The notes beneath the pieces are model-generated. The model did not search any database. It was not told where the DNA came from and was given only the letters and a program-made list of their open reading frames with translations. Positions 1 through 12,371 of a stretch of DNA of 64,000 bases are shown piece after piece. A program made the translations under genes and the position numbers. The stretch covers positions 7,151,001 through 7,215,000 of the forward strand of contig NC_135000.1 of assembly GCF_051020985.1 (NCBI RefSeq), given 5' to 3'. The DNA is from Nomia melanderi. Taxonomy: Eukaryota; Arthropoda; Insecta; Hymenoptera; Halictidae. Positions within the stretch are counted from its first letter, which is position 1, and every line of letters starts with the position of its first letter.

Positions 1-19
1 GCCTGACGTCAGGAATGCG

Positions 20-640
20 GAATGCAGCTTGTACGTCTGTCAATGGCTGGGATTGTATTGCACTATGGACTGAACTCGAATTTTTTGGGTTTTCTTTTTT
101 TAAATTGGCTTTGGGGTTTATGGAAATTAATAGAAATGGTAACAGGATGCTGATTTGTGATATGGTAGTTGGTATGTGGTGTTTTTGGTGGAGGAACACG
201 TTTGTTAATGGATGAAGATGAATCTTTGGATTTTTAGATTGATTTTGGAATTTATGGAAATTAACAGAAATGGTAACAGGATATTTATTTATGATATGGT
301 AGTTGGTATTTGGCGTTTTTGGTGGAGGAATACGTCTGTCAATGGCTGGGATTGTATTACACAATGGATTGAACTCGAATTTTTTGGCTTTTCTCTTTTT
401 AGATTGGTTTTGGGGTTTATGGAAATTAACAGAAACGGTAAAAGATATAAAAGATATATAAGACTGAAGTTGATATCCTTTGCATCGTTTTATAACGATT
501 TAGGACCTCATTGAAATAAAAAAACTGATAAAGGAGTATTATTTGATCTATGTACCTTTGTGATGGAAATATACGCCTGCCAATAGCGGAAGTTGTATAA
601 TGGATTGAATTTGATTTTTTCGATTTTCTAGGGTGATTTC
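20..640. repeat. Diverged tandem repeat
   Basis: TTTATGGAAATTAACAGAAA recurs near 118, 253 and 418. CAATGGCTGGGATTGTATT and TGAACTCGAATTTTTTGG recur near 41 and 341, with a decayed copy at about 570-620. The two overlapping frames on the plus strand here (15-215, 212-514) are translations of the repeat and share the same words, so they are not treated as genes. Confidence 0.85.
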
Positions 641-1685
641 AGGGGGATGATTGTGTCGAAAGTTAGGGGTTGAAATGGATATTCCATTGAATACGTTCGA
701 AACGAATACTCATAGAGAAAAAATTAAATTCCGATTTTATGTTCCTCAATAACAAATTCTACTATGCAATTCAATCTTAAAAAATTCTTTAATACCTTAA
801 AAATATCCTTCAACAAATATTGCAACATTTCTAAACATATCAAATTCTCAATAATTAACAATCCAACAATAATCTGTGGAACATCGAAATCCAAAACTTA
901 GCAATCACTACTCAAAGTTCCATTTTCCACTTTCAAACAGCATAAACCAAAGATCAAAGGTAAACTAAAACAAAACCACCATACTTTCCATGAACTTTGA
1001 AAACAATATTTCAAACACATTTCCAATTGAACATTAAAACGTCGATTCAATGCTGAAACGTGAAGCGGACCATTTTCGATTGCTCGAATTCCATCAAAGC
1101 GGTTCCCTCTCATTTGCTAATGGTAATCGCGATGCGTCAGCGTGCATTACCATTTCCAAAGCTCCTCCGCGATAATAAATTCCACAGTGTGCAACGTTGC
1201 GCCATTTATTCGGTAAGTTCTTCTTGTTGCGTCGAATCGTTCGCGGCGAATCAAGAACGGTCCCTCGTGTCCCTTAAGGGAAGCTACTCTGTAACCGAAT
1301 GCTCGAATAAGTTGGTACCGCGTTTAGTTCACCGTCGACGGGAACCGGATTAATGTAAGGCGTCCCGTTTGTTTAACTTCCGTTCCCGAGTAGACCTGCA
1401 CGACAAGACAGTTTGTTGAATTAATTCGGGCGGACACTTATGCGAAATGCACGTGAACTTCCGAATAATTGACGGAGTTTGCTGGTAGATTTAACTGTTT
1501 TGATGTGGAGCGAAATTTCACTTAATGGGATCTTGATGGATGGGTGATTATTGGGACGTTCGTATTGTTGGGAGAATGATTTGTGTAGATTTCTGTTGAT
1601 GGGAAGGACGTAATTGATGATGGTATTGGTGTTGATAGTGTTTTGATATTAGTGTTGTATGAGATGTTATGTGGAAAGTACTATG

Positions 1686-1897
1686 TTAACTCTTGGCACT
1701 CGAGAGACTCCTAATTGTCAGATGATTTCATACAGCAAAATTATAAATTTTTGGGATTTACTGCTAATTTTTGTATACTGCATTAATACTAATTTATATA
1801 TGATTTCTTGTTATATTCATTTTAAAGAATCTCGTCTACATCTAATTAGAAAGTATAGAATATTTCAAGTGAAAAACTGTCGAGTGCAAAGGGTTAA
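1686..1897. mobile_element. TTAA-flanked MITE-like element (212 bp)
   Basis: The left end TTAACTCTTGGCACTCGA and the inverted right end (reverse complement TTAACCCTTTGCACTCGA) match at 15 of 18 positions, and TTAA is present at both edges. TTAA target duplications are typical of piggyBac-type transposons. There is no transposase; the interior is AT-rich. The open frame at 1659-1910 spans it and is not considered a gene. Confidence 0.8.
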
Positions 1898-1926
1898 CAT
1901 ACTGCATTAATACTAATTTATATATG

Positions 1927-2390
1927 AAAGGGTTAATATTGTATGGGAAATTATGTGAATGGTAGTATGGTTGTATTGATATTGATATTATATTAAGATA
2001 ATATTAAGATATTAATATATTAATCTATATCTCTATGAGAAGTCTTAAGATGATATTAATATTATATTATAATTGCTAAGATAACATTAATATTATATTA
2101 TAATTGTCGAGACAATATTAATAATAAATAATATTGCAAAATTCTTATTATTGGAACATTTATGTAGCTTTCTGTTAAGCTGAATAATACAGTTAATAAT
2201 GTTAGTATTGATATTGATAGTTATTATAGTACTAATATTATATTAACATTCTAATATAAGAAACAGTATTACAACATAACTATATCAATACTACACAACA
2301 AATCGTATAAAAGCTACCATATTAATATCAATACTAACATTATATTATAATTCTCACAACACTAACATTAATGTATAATGTTACAGAGCA
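1927..2390. repeat. AT-rich dispersed repeat, copy 1
   Basis: Begins GGTTAATATTGTATGGGAAA, then has two internal repeats of ATTAATATTATATTATAATTG, then AATAATATTGCAAAATTC, TGTAGCTTTCTGTTAAG and a tail with CTAACATTAATGT. It matches 7309-7637 across its first 290 bp, and its tail matches 3800-3930. Confidence 0.8.
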
Positions 2391-3142
2391 ACATAAAATA
2401 TGCAAAACCAAAAACACACAATACATAACACCTTCAACCAGCAATTTCCCACAACAAATCAACAATTCCCTATTAAAAAATTCACGACCAAAATAACGAT
2501 TGATAATTGCCTTTTCACCGATCAGATCCTCGGGTATCCGACGAAATACCCTCATCTCGAACTTCAAACTCGAATCCCAGCCGCCGAACGCGAATAATCC
2601 CCGACACAAAATCGAGAAACACGTGTCAAATAGTTTTCCCGAGTTCCGCAGCGTATCAAAAGCCCGCCGGAATCGACGCGGCGTCAATCGAACAATGCTC
2701 GCCGGGAGCGCGAAACGCTCCGGGTAGAAAGGAACGCGCCGGAAGTTGCTAAAAATCTCGGCGGGATTAAATTTCGCGGCTCTGCTCGAACTGTCCGGCA
2801 ACGGGGATTCAATCGACCGCATTCCCGGCGAATTAAATAAATTCCCCGGACGTCTCCGTAAATGATCGCGCGCCCCGGGAACTTCGAGGCCGCGCCTGAA
2901 AAAGTTGGATTGCGCATTGCCAACAAAGCCGGGGAGCAAGTTCGCGACCGAACTTCACTTTTTAAAGTTCGAACTGCGATTTTTCGCGGGGCACGTGAAC
3001 GGACGGGGGAACAGAGTTATTTATCGCCGGCGGATTTCTCCATGGTGTTGTTCTTTTTATGGTTCCCTTTTATGCTTGACGCTAGTTCACTGTATCGTGA
3101 AAATAATCTACTTCGCGAAAGTTTTAGGGAGGTTTTGATGAT

Positions 3143-3345
3143 AAAATTATTTTATAAAGAGTAGACGAAATTTTTACCGAATTTTCTTACTACATTTTTC
3201 AAGAAATAAATCAAAGTAAATTTATTTGAATAAATCTTTATCTAAAAAATTAAATCTATCAAATAAATTTACTTTGATTTATTTCTTGAAGAATATAGTA
3301 AGAAAATTCGGTAAAAATTTCGTTTACTCTTAATAAAATAATTTT
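3143..3345. mobile_element. 203 bp foldback (near-perfect inverted repeat)
   Basis: The left arm 3143-3229 and right arm 3259-3345 are near-perfect reverse complements over about 87 bp (for example ACGAAATTTTTACCGAATTT against AAATTCGGTAAAAATTTCGT), with a 29 nt loop. Sequence of this kind would fold into a long hairpin if transcribed with the intron. No coding content and no clear target duplication. It could be a foldback element or an arrested inverted duplication. Confidence 0.85.
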
Positions 3346-3693
3346 TTGTTATCTTTTTGTAATAACACAATATTTGTAATCTCATTAGATAAGTACTCTT
3401 ATTAATTTTTTTGCATACCCAATCACTTCATTTTTGGTAAATATCCAGAAGAGTTGTTTAACATCCGAACGGTTGAGTGGTATGAGTCAGTGAAAGGGCC
3501 TGGGTTCTATTGCATTCCTTAGTTTCTATGATTTTAAATATTTCATATTTTCAATTTTCTCGTGTCTCAGGTTCATGTTACTTCTTTCGTTGAAGTAATG
3601 AGAGGATATGTGATAGGGATTTCTGGAATGTGAATTTGATACTTTGTGAAGTAGAATGGGTCGATTACTTGTCAGACGATGGATAAGTTTTGT

Positions 3694-3935
3694 TGAGGTA
3701 ATATTAATATTAATTAATATTGCAAAATTCATGTTGGAACAATGATTTATGTAGCTTTTTGTTGAGGCGAGTGATACGGTTAATAATTAGTATTGATATT
3801 GAAAATAGTATTATAATACAACTATGTTAATATTATACAGCAAATTGTATAAAAACTACTATATTAATATCAGTACTAATATTATGTTATAATTCTCAAG
3901 ATAACACTAACATTAATGTTTAATATAAAAACATA
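3694..3935. repeat. AT-rich dispersed repeat, copy 2 (5' truncated)
   Basis: Shares AATATTGCAAAATTCATG, TATGTAGCTTTTTGTTGAG, GGTTAATAATTAGTATTGATATTG and the tail ATTATAATTCTCA..ACACTAACATTAATGT with copy 1, but lacks the first 180 bp or so. Confidence 0.75.
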
Positions 3936-4892
3936 TTAATATACTATAATTTATATATTGAATAATTAGGAGTGATAATATTTTAAGAATGACAAGCAAA
4001 TGAAGTATATAGCACTAGAACAAGTGAAACAATCATGTAAGTAGTATAAATCAGCAATTAATCAGCCACTCGGAAAACGTTTGTACATTAGTGTTCCCAA
4101 TATCGTCATTTCAAATATAATATTAACAACACTAAAATAAATAATAACGACACCAAAGACACAGACAAAAAGCAAAATAAAGAAAAAACAATTGAACTTC
4201 GAAGTACCCGCAAGTCTGAAATAACAACCAACTATGAATTTAGGTCGAGATCACAGGGAAAAATAGAGAAAAGCAAATGCTGAAGCAGAAAACAGTGAAC
4301 AGAAGATAAAGGGTGGAAAAAATAGATAAAACGGGGGGTAGTCAGCACAATCGTATGGTTGTTTCACTGAAAATACCAGCTGCCCCGAAGAAGCATTTTC
4401 TCGCGAGAAAGAAGCGATGGGGAGACGTGAACGCGCTGCTGCCATTATGACAGGCTTCCGTGTTCAGTAAACGTCGTTAATTTTAACGATCCTTAAAATT
4501 ACAAAGGCAACCAGGCCCTGGGGGCGAAGGGGGTTGAAAGGGGTGGTTCGGGATCGTCCAGAGGGAAGCCCAGGGCCGAGCGTAATGATATGACGATCGA
4601 TAATGCCCAACGAAACTCGATAGACGGCTGGAATTCCGTTACGCCGGCTTAATAAACGTGTATCGAGCGGTATCTCTTAATTAACCTGGCAATTTTCAAC
4701 GGTACACTCGATTAACGACGGAACGCACATCCCTCTCTCTCTCCCCAGCCGTGGGGAAATTCCGACTAAAAATGGAACTTGTTTGTTCTACCGGATGGTA
4801 ATGTGTCGTTAATATTGCCAATAAAAATGAAAATGCTTCGAATTTTTCCTGTGGATCGTGTATCGTTGACTTGTACTACTTGCAGGAGTGGT

Positions 4893-5108
4893 TTAACCCT
4901 GGATATATCGGACGAGTCAATTTGACTGACATTGCATTTTATGAAGATTATTTGGTAAACGTTTGGGTCGATTTTGATTGATGCAATTATATGAATGTGT
5001 CCTAATTATCTATTTTCAGATCTCTAATTTCCAAGATCTAAATGAACGAGTATCTTTCTGAAAATGATAGACAAAGTGTGTAGTAAATTTCTGTAAATCT
5101 AGTGTTAA
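4893..5108. mobile_element. TTAA-flanked MITE-like element (216 bp)
   Basis: The left end TTAACCCTGGATAT and the reverse complement of the right end, TTAACACTAGATTT, agree at 11 of 14 positions, with TTAA at both edges. A subterminal near-palindrome GAGTCAATTTGACTGAC recalls the CAGTCAAAATGACTG of the 53.4 kb element, which suggests one family. No coding content. Confidence 0.6.
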
Positions 5109-7004
5109 GACGGTAATGACATTTGATTTATTTTCGGTGATGAAGTGAAATGTTAGAGACTAGAGGAGATAATTCTTTTTGTAATCTAATTGTTTATATT
5201 TTTGTTAATATGATTGAGAATATTGGAAAGGAATTTTAATAGTTATTTTATTGCGTTGATAGCTTGACGAGGTTGCAAATGGTGGTGCTAATTTTTCTTT
5301 GAAATGAAGGTAATTCTAAGCAGCAATAAAATTTATCTCACGTCTGATCATAGATCGACTTATATTACTTCTCAAGTTCGTCTAATCTGGCGTTGATCTG
5401 TACTACTTCCTTTATTCAAGTAATAAAGTGCCATATAATGAAAGGACACGATTCTTAGAAAATTAATCTTGCTGTCTTAATATAAATTTCTGATAATAAT
5501 AATAATTATTATTACAGACATTAATTTTGAAAATTAATATTGCTACTTTTCTATTATAGACTTTTTACTCCTATAATCTGAAAATGTCATTAGCATTAGT
5601 AATGCTCCGAGTAAAAATATTAAAAATTTTCCAATGTCTGGCAAATTACTGTCGTGTACTACTTAGAGTTTTACTTCAGCTCACCATTAACCTATATTGC
5701 CTTTTTTTACTCAAGCAACGAGATGAAGTAATATATATATATAAATCTATATAAAAACTTTATGCTTTACAATACATATACAAATGATCGTGAACTACAT
5801 AAATATTATAAATAAACTAAAAAATAATTTTAAATATTCTTTTACATTTACCTTCCTACTGCATCTTTGAAATGTAATTATTATCACTTTTCCCTCGAAT
5901 CGAAAATGGTTGACGAGAATAATAAAGAAATTTCCCTTCAATCTGACCAATGGTTGATTATTACTACTTCCAACCTTCTTTTCACTCAGTTCCCACCACT
6001 CATTCAATTCGACCCGGCAAACGAACCGGCAGGTTCGGAAGAGCAAAAGAAACACGATTTTCCGCGAATTAAACCTGTTTCCGTCATTCTGCGTCAGGGA
6101 TTATCCTTCGAATGCAACATTTAATCTGCTCCCTTCTCAGGTCTCAGCTCGCGTTCGAGTTAAATAAGATCTCCCACCAAGTGTTTCTTTTCATTTCAAG
6201 ATTCAGAGGCACTTTCGGTGGCGACGATTTATCTTTACCTCGTCCCCGTTTTGATGTCAGATGAATAACGATTTTTAAAATTTTTGCTAACCTCTCATTT
6301 ACTTATATAAAATCTTCTATACAATCAAAAAATGTTAAAGTTGAAGTTACGAGATAAAATTTATAATCTCATTAACTGTAATTCAAACATTAACGTTTTA
6401 AATTATTGTAAACGTAGTACCTTTAGAATAATTTAAATTAAAAAATATATTAATATAACAATGTTTTTTATTCGAGAAATAGATGAATACTTTTAATGAA
6501 CAATATGTTTAGTGTTATTGTGTATGATCTGTTTGAATATTAATCGTGTGTTACAGGTTGAAAATAATGCTTTATAAAAAGTGATTTATTGTTTATTTAT
6601 AGTGAAAGTGTGTTCGTATATTGTACCAATATATCGCCCTATACGAAAAGGAAGCATTGAAAGGTGAGAAAGGATGGCGAACTGCAACCGTTCTCGTTCC
6701 CCATTAATTCCTTTCGGCCGATCGACACGCCACTCGCGATTCACCTCGTTAATGAATCGGCCGAGTTCATACTCTCCGACGAGCAATTATTTTTCAAGCC
6801 GGACGAGGGAGAAAGCAGATTTCGAGGGTCGGCGATTACAGAAATTGGGGCGCGTTTCGTTTGCGGCTTCGGCCGCGTCCGGCCGATTTAATTAAAAGTC
6901 GAGATAAAGCCTCTCGAAACCATTATTCTTCCTTGGACCAATCGGCGCGAGCGGGAATTACTGGAGAAATCGTTGAACTGTGATCGACTGCGACTTGGAT
7001 GTGT

Positions 7005-7310
7005 TGAAATCAAGTTATATTTGCGAGAGAGGCTAGGTTAGGTTTGAAATGGAATTCGTGGTATGGCAGCACTGTGGTCATAGAGTTGCAAGTTTGTAGG
7101 TTAGGTTACATGAAATTAACTTAAGTGAAAATGAAAGATAGATCTTGTATAGGTTAGATCTCTGTTGAAATTAAGTTATATTTGCGAGAAAGACTAGGTT
7201 AGGTTTGAAATGGAATTCATTTATGGCAACACTGTAGTCATAGAGTTTCAAGTTTGTAGGTTAGGTTACATAAAGTTAAGTTAACTTAAGTGAAAATGGA
7301 AGATAGATGT
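7005..7310. repeat. Tandem duplication with TAGGTTAGG motifs
   Basis: Two units of about 160 bp, starting near 7005 and 7165. Each has TGAAATYAAGTTATATTTGC, CTAGGTTAGGTTTGAAATGG, GTCATAGAGTT and TTGTAGGTTAGGTTACAT. A weaker third unit resumes after the insertion (7638-7850). TTAGG is the common insect telomere repeat, but these are isolated motifs in unrelated sequence, not a telomeric array. Confidence 0.85.
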
Positions 7311-7637
7311 AGAGTACTATGTTAATATTGTATGGGAAATTATGTGAATGGTAGTATGGTTGTATTGATATTGATATTATATTAAGATAATATTAAGTTA
7401 TTAATATATTAATTACTATCTCTATAAGAAGTAATAACTTAAAACAATATTAATATTAATAATAATGTTATATTACAATTGCTAAGATAATATTAATATT
7501 ATATTATAATTGTTAAGATGATATCAATATTATATTATAATTGTCAAGACAATATTAATAATAAATAATATTGCAAAATCCATATTATTGGAACATTTGT
7601 GTAGCTTTCTGTTAAGATGAATAATACATAATAATCA
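7309..7637. mobile_element. AT-rich dispersed repeat, copy 3, with 23 bp flanking direct repeats
   Basis: Its sequence matches 1934-2210. It interrupts a TAGGTTAGG-containing tandem duplication and is flanked by the identical 23 bp direct repeats 7286-7308 and 7638-7660 (beginning TTAAGTGAAAATGG). The flank could be a long target duplication or a by-product of recombination within the surrounding repeat. Confidence 0.7.
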
Positions 7638-8466
7638 TTAAGTGAAAATGGAAGATAGATCTTGTATAGGTTAAGTCTAGATCACATGTAATTCCATAAA
7701 AGTTTGATCAATTGTTAGGTTAGAATCAGAATTGCGTAAGATTCAAATTGAGTTACCTATAGTTAGATTAGGTGTTGAGTTAGGTTATGATACACAATAG
7801 TTAGATTTGCGAGAGAAACTAGGTCAGATCTAAAATGAAATTCACATTCTACCCCTGTGACCACAGAGGATCCAAAGTAATACCTTACGCCACACAAACT
7901 TAAACTTAACTAAAAACAAAACCAGCTCTAGATCATACAAAACCCAACAAAAAACGAAACAACAGTCAATACTCAAACCGAATCGCTGACAGTCAAGTCA
8001 ACCCCCGATTGAAGTCAACACAAAATCCATTAATCAAAACGAAAACTCAGAAACGCAAGTCCAGCTAGACCCAGTGCAGATCCGCAGAAACTCTAACTTC
8101 CCCCCGTAAAGTCGCGCAGTGTCGAGGGAATGCAATTAGTCTATCTCACCTACAAGCCGAAATCAAGTTCGACTCTCATCAAACTAAATCTTCCGCGTTG
8201 ACTCGCAGCTCTCAACGTCGATGCAGGATGCGTAAGCTCCGAGACCTTCCCCCATGGTACACATTCAAATTAACGTGGAGCTGATGGAGGAAATGTGTTC
8301 CGAGTTCAGAGGATGCACCGACAAGTCTATAAGGTACACGTGTTCCTCGAGGATCGCTTCCCGGGGACCAGGTTTCACCGTTAACCCGATTCCGACCCAG
8401 TTACCCGCTTTGAACTCGTTTCGCCTCTCGGTTGCAGAACTTTTTCGAGGCATTCGAGTATCCGTC

Positions 8467-8513
8467 TCCTCCTCCTCCTCCTTTTTCTTCTTCTTCTACT
8501 TCTTCTTCTTCTT
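8467..8513. repeat. Pyrimidine-rich (TCC)n/(TTC)n microsatellite
   Basis: CTCCTCCTCCTCC followed by TTCTTCTTCTACTTCTTCTTC. It creates serine- and phenylalanine-rich spurious frames. Confidence 0.95.
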
Positions 8514-8971
8514 GCCCAGTAATTCGTCTGAGCTCAAAAATTAACTGGAACCGGGACGCAGAGTCTTCTTATCCGCCCTATCTGTGTGCCTGTCGGCGCT
8601 TATCTTTTTCCTCGCGTTCCTTTTTTTTCAATGGCCGACAGAGGAACTGAACGTAGCGGGTCTTAAGTAGCTACCTAGGACGGCGAATGGACCTAAGTCG
8701 ATTTTCGTGTTCGCCTCCCGGGGGAATTCAAAGTGGGACGATAATTGCCCTGGGTCCTGGATAGGGACCAGTGGACAGCGCTTAGCGTTCGTCAGCAAAA
8801 AGCGAATCCGCGGCGACGAGTGGCTCAACGAGAGGAAGACAAACGGGATCAAGGAGACGCGGAAATGGCGCTGAACCTAAGCCAGCCCTGGGCTACTCTG
8901 GCTCATCCTGCTACCGTGACGTAATTGACATTGGCTAACGCCAGCCTCGTTTCTTTTAATTAAGGGATTCG

Positions 8972-9415
8972 GCGAGGTACCACTTTGCTTTATGAGGATT
9001 GACGATGGTAACCTTGCTTCGCGGTTTTTCGGGAATGGACACCGATTTTTTGAAGAGCCGTTTGGAGGATAGCTTATGTTTGGGATGTTTGAGGTTGGTT
9101 AGGTCGTGGAATCTTAGTTTAGGGGATGGATTGGGTCAAGGTTAGTTTGCGTTGTATGATTTTAGGTCTGAATTGGGTCTGTATAGCTATATACCGTTTT
9201 GCTTGATGAAGATCCATAATGACAACGTTGTTAGAAGGTTTTCAGAGAATGGAATGGTCACTGACTTTTATAGTGGGTTGATAAATCATGTGAAGATTAG
9301 GTTATGTTTGGAAGATTAGAGGTTGATTCTTCTTGGAATCTCAGTTTAGGGTATAGATTGGATCTAGGTTAGTTTGTGTTGGATGATTTTGGATCTAAGT
9401 TAAGTCTGTACGGAG
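8972..9415. repeat. Tandem duplication, period about 225 bp
   Basis: Unit 1 is about 8975-9180 and unit 2 about 9200-9415. Shared words in order: TTTTGCTT.ATGA, GGAATGGWCAC, TTATGTTTGG, GGAATCTYAGTTTAGGG, ATTGGRTC, GGTTAGTTTG.GTTG. The copies are about 75-80% alike by eye. Confidence 0.75.
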
Positions 9416-10609
9416 ACTAGGTCTACACTAGGTCACATAGATTTACAGTCTTCGCCTTTAGCTACATTCAGTCCACATTAGACTCCCGCTGGACAAATCT
9501 AGACGCGAACTAGTACCCGGTTATATTTCACTCAATTTTCTATGACCCAGATCTGAACCAGAATCTAATTATGACTACTTGTTGCTTGCCTCCCAGTTAA
9601 GTCCATTCTATACAAGGATTCTGTTTTGACAGAAGCTGTGTATCTAATTTAAGCCGACTTCAATCAATGTTAGCTCTACAACGAACTTCCATTCACTAAA
9701 GATCTAATCTAGGTTAGGTCTAGTATAAACCTCACCAAACAACACAAACATCTCTAATACACAATTCAATACTCTAATCATATCAAACTTCAGCATTCTA
9801 ATCAAATGAAAATCCCATTTACACCTTCTATTTCCACTAAAAATCAAACCATCTCTAAACCGTCACACACAAACCTCCTAACCTACACATCCCAGAAGGT
9901 TAGGTCCAAATCAAATCCACCTAAATCAAGCTCAGATCCACGTCGTCGATTCAGGTCACACTCAAACATAGATCATCCCAATCAGCCCAATTTCCTAGGT
10001 CACGTCCGCATCAATCACAAGAAGAATTCGGATCATATCTAGATTAAGGCCAACCGGTTCTCCTTTGTGAGCACCCTAACCTAGAAGCCGGCGCGCACCT
10101 GGCACCCAATTGCATCGCTCCTAACCTCTTTTCCCGTGATGCTCATGTGTACAGACAATTACGTCGATTTAACGGGAGGACGCGTCGGGACGCCGGAATC
10201 CGCGGCGCGCGGAGATTAACAGCTCGAAGCGGAAAAGGAGTATACGCGACGGAACAAGGAAGAGGCCGAAGACGCGCCGCGCGGGAGGTTAGGTCGAGCG
10301 TTAAGGGGGTTGCTTTAACCGGAGAGCGAAACCGTTATTAAGATTACGGGCGGCGTGCATGAGTAATGACATCCTCCTTTGCCTCCACCGCCGCTCCCTG
10401 ATAAATTACCTCCTCCGCTAATTACTTGGGCCTCGGTATTCCGCTTACGCGCGTTTCACGTCCCAGTTAGCCGGGGATGGCGCGTGAAACCGGCCGAGAT
10501 CGAGTGGCTGCGAAAGTGAAACACGGGACCGCCTGCGCCGCGCGCATCTTCGATTTCTGATAGGCCAACGTTGCCCTGACGTTCGATGTACAGGGTGTCA
10601 TAGCTAAGA

Positions 10610-10920
10610 AAGGATTGTTATTCTTTTTTTTGTTCCTTTTTGTCGTTGAATGAAAGGGGGACTGGTCGGTTAAGTTGTAGGGGAGAGATTATTTGTGAGA
10701 TTGCTTTGTGAAGGTCATGTCAAGGTCGTTGAAGTATTTCAAGTAGAATGATGAGGTTTGTGTGTTATTTTGTTTTTCGTTGGATTAACGTGAAACTGGG
10801 GAAATGTTGGAGTGTTAGAGATGTAGAGTTGTAGGGGAGAGTTTGCTTGGGATTTCATTGTGAAGGTCATGTCAAGGGCAACGAAGTCTTTTTTTAAGTA
10901 GAATGATCAGGATTGTGTAT
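10610..10920. repeat. Tandem duplication, period about 163 bp
   Basis: GTTGTAGGGGAGAG, GAAGGTCATGTCAAGG and AAGTAGAATGATSAGG occur in the same order near 10674 and near 10828. No coding content. Confidence 0.8.
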
Positions 10921-12295
10921 TTTTGGGTCATCAGCATTTGGGAATTGTTATTGGTGAAACGTTTTTGGAAGGGATAATTGTAAGCGTGATTAATAGTAAT
11001 TTACTGTTAAAGATAGACGGATGTTAATAGAGTAATACAGATTGAATAATGCATGGGATTATGGACTATTGGACAGTACTCGTCTGTTACGTAACCTACA
11101 TGCACTACGCAATTATTTGTTTGTTAAATAGAGAAGAGAGGTCGTCTAAACGCACCGTTCAACGTGGAGTCAGTCGAAATTCTAGCTGTGATAATTATCT
11201 CCGACGTGCTGAAGGTCGTCAGCTATTAAAAGAAACATAACTCCAATGAACGGTTATTCCAAAATGAAAAGAGAACAATAAAAGCTCTTAATTCCTTCCA
11301 ACTGTATATCCAAACGAGGAAAAATCCATTCACCCGTCGATACGCAAACTCACGAGAAACTAAGTCGACGCATTCGTCGCGTAAACAAAGTAATAAACAA
11401 TTCCTGATAATTCAACAAAGAAACGTCGGACCAGCCGTCGATGTTCTCCCAGAAACGTTAAACTGTTATCGATACCTTTCCGATGCCATTTCTCACGGTA
11501 TCGCAGCTCGCAATCCGACATCAATAACGCCTATTCAGTATTATCCCCAGCCGACGATGATAAAAATCACGAAATTCGACCGAATGACCGAAATTCCACT
11601 GTTCGTATAACGAAAATCGAAGGTTACTAGTATATCGCTGAGTAATCTCGTTAATGTATCAATTATTATTACTCACTGCCTTCACTTATTATTAAGTTAT
11701 TCTCATAAAACACTTTTTCTTTCGAAATTAACGTAGAACATAGTGCAGCCTGTGCACAAAACTCCGAAATTCGATTATTTATATAACAAAAATCGAAGAT
11801 TTAGTAGTCTCTGCTATAAAAACCGATTTTCACTCGAGAAATAACAATTTTATACGAATAAACTCCGTTCCGCTACTCACGTTCGAATCGAAAAATGTCC
11901 ATCGTCCTCGAGAAAACTCCACAATATCCCCATGAGGTAAAAAGAGACACAACCACCATGTACCTAGCTCTATACTCTACAACTTTCGTCTGGAGCATTC
12001 GTTTCTATTACCCATACTCTCTAAGTTACCGCGTTTTATTCAGAAAACGCGCCGTGCGTGCGGACTGACGAAAATTCCGAAAATTCCGAAAACTCCCGGC
12101 GTCCCTGTTTCGCGTTCAATCCTTGGCTCGAGGGTTGATATTTCTCGTCCCTCGCAACGCTCCGGCCGTGCGTTACATAAATTGTGGAACTCTAATGTCC
12201 TCTCGAGCTAAAGAGGCGATGAAAGTTCAAGAGCCCTCGCGAGCTCGCCCCTACAGTATGCACATATATGTATTACATGCCCGCTTTTATAACTT

Positions 12296-12371
12296 CACCG
12301 TGGGAATACATGCACATACGCACTCACACATACACACACATGTGTATGTACATGTATACAGTATATATTGA
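12296..12371. repeat. CA/TG and TA microsatellite with dyad
   Basis: CACACATACACACACATGTG followed by TGTATGTACATGTATAC: alternating purine-pyrimidine sequence able to form hairpins or Z-DNA. The short frames on both strands here are histidine/threonine or cysteine/valine repeats. Confidence 0.85.

Noticed and set aside
2340..2939. 199-codon minus-strand ORF
   Set aside because: Arg/Phe/Pro-rich translation of a GC-rich block running into AT repeat; overlaps several frames on both strands; no recognisable motif.
7020..7280. TAGGTTAGG words as telomeric (TTAGG)n
   Set aside because: Only one or two motifs per site inside other repeats; no continuous array.
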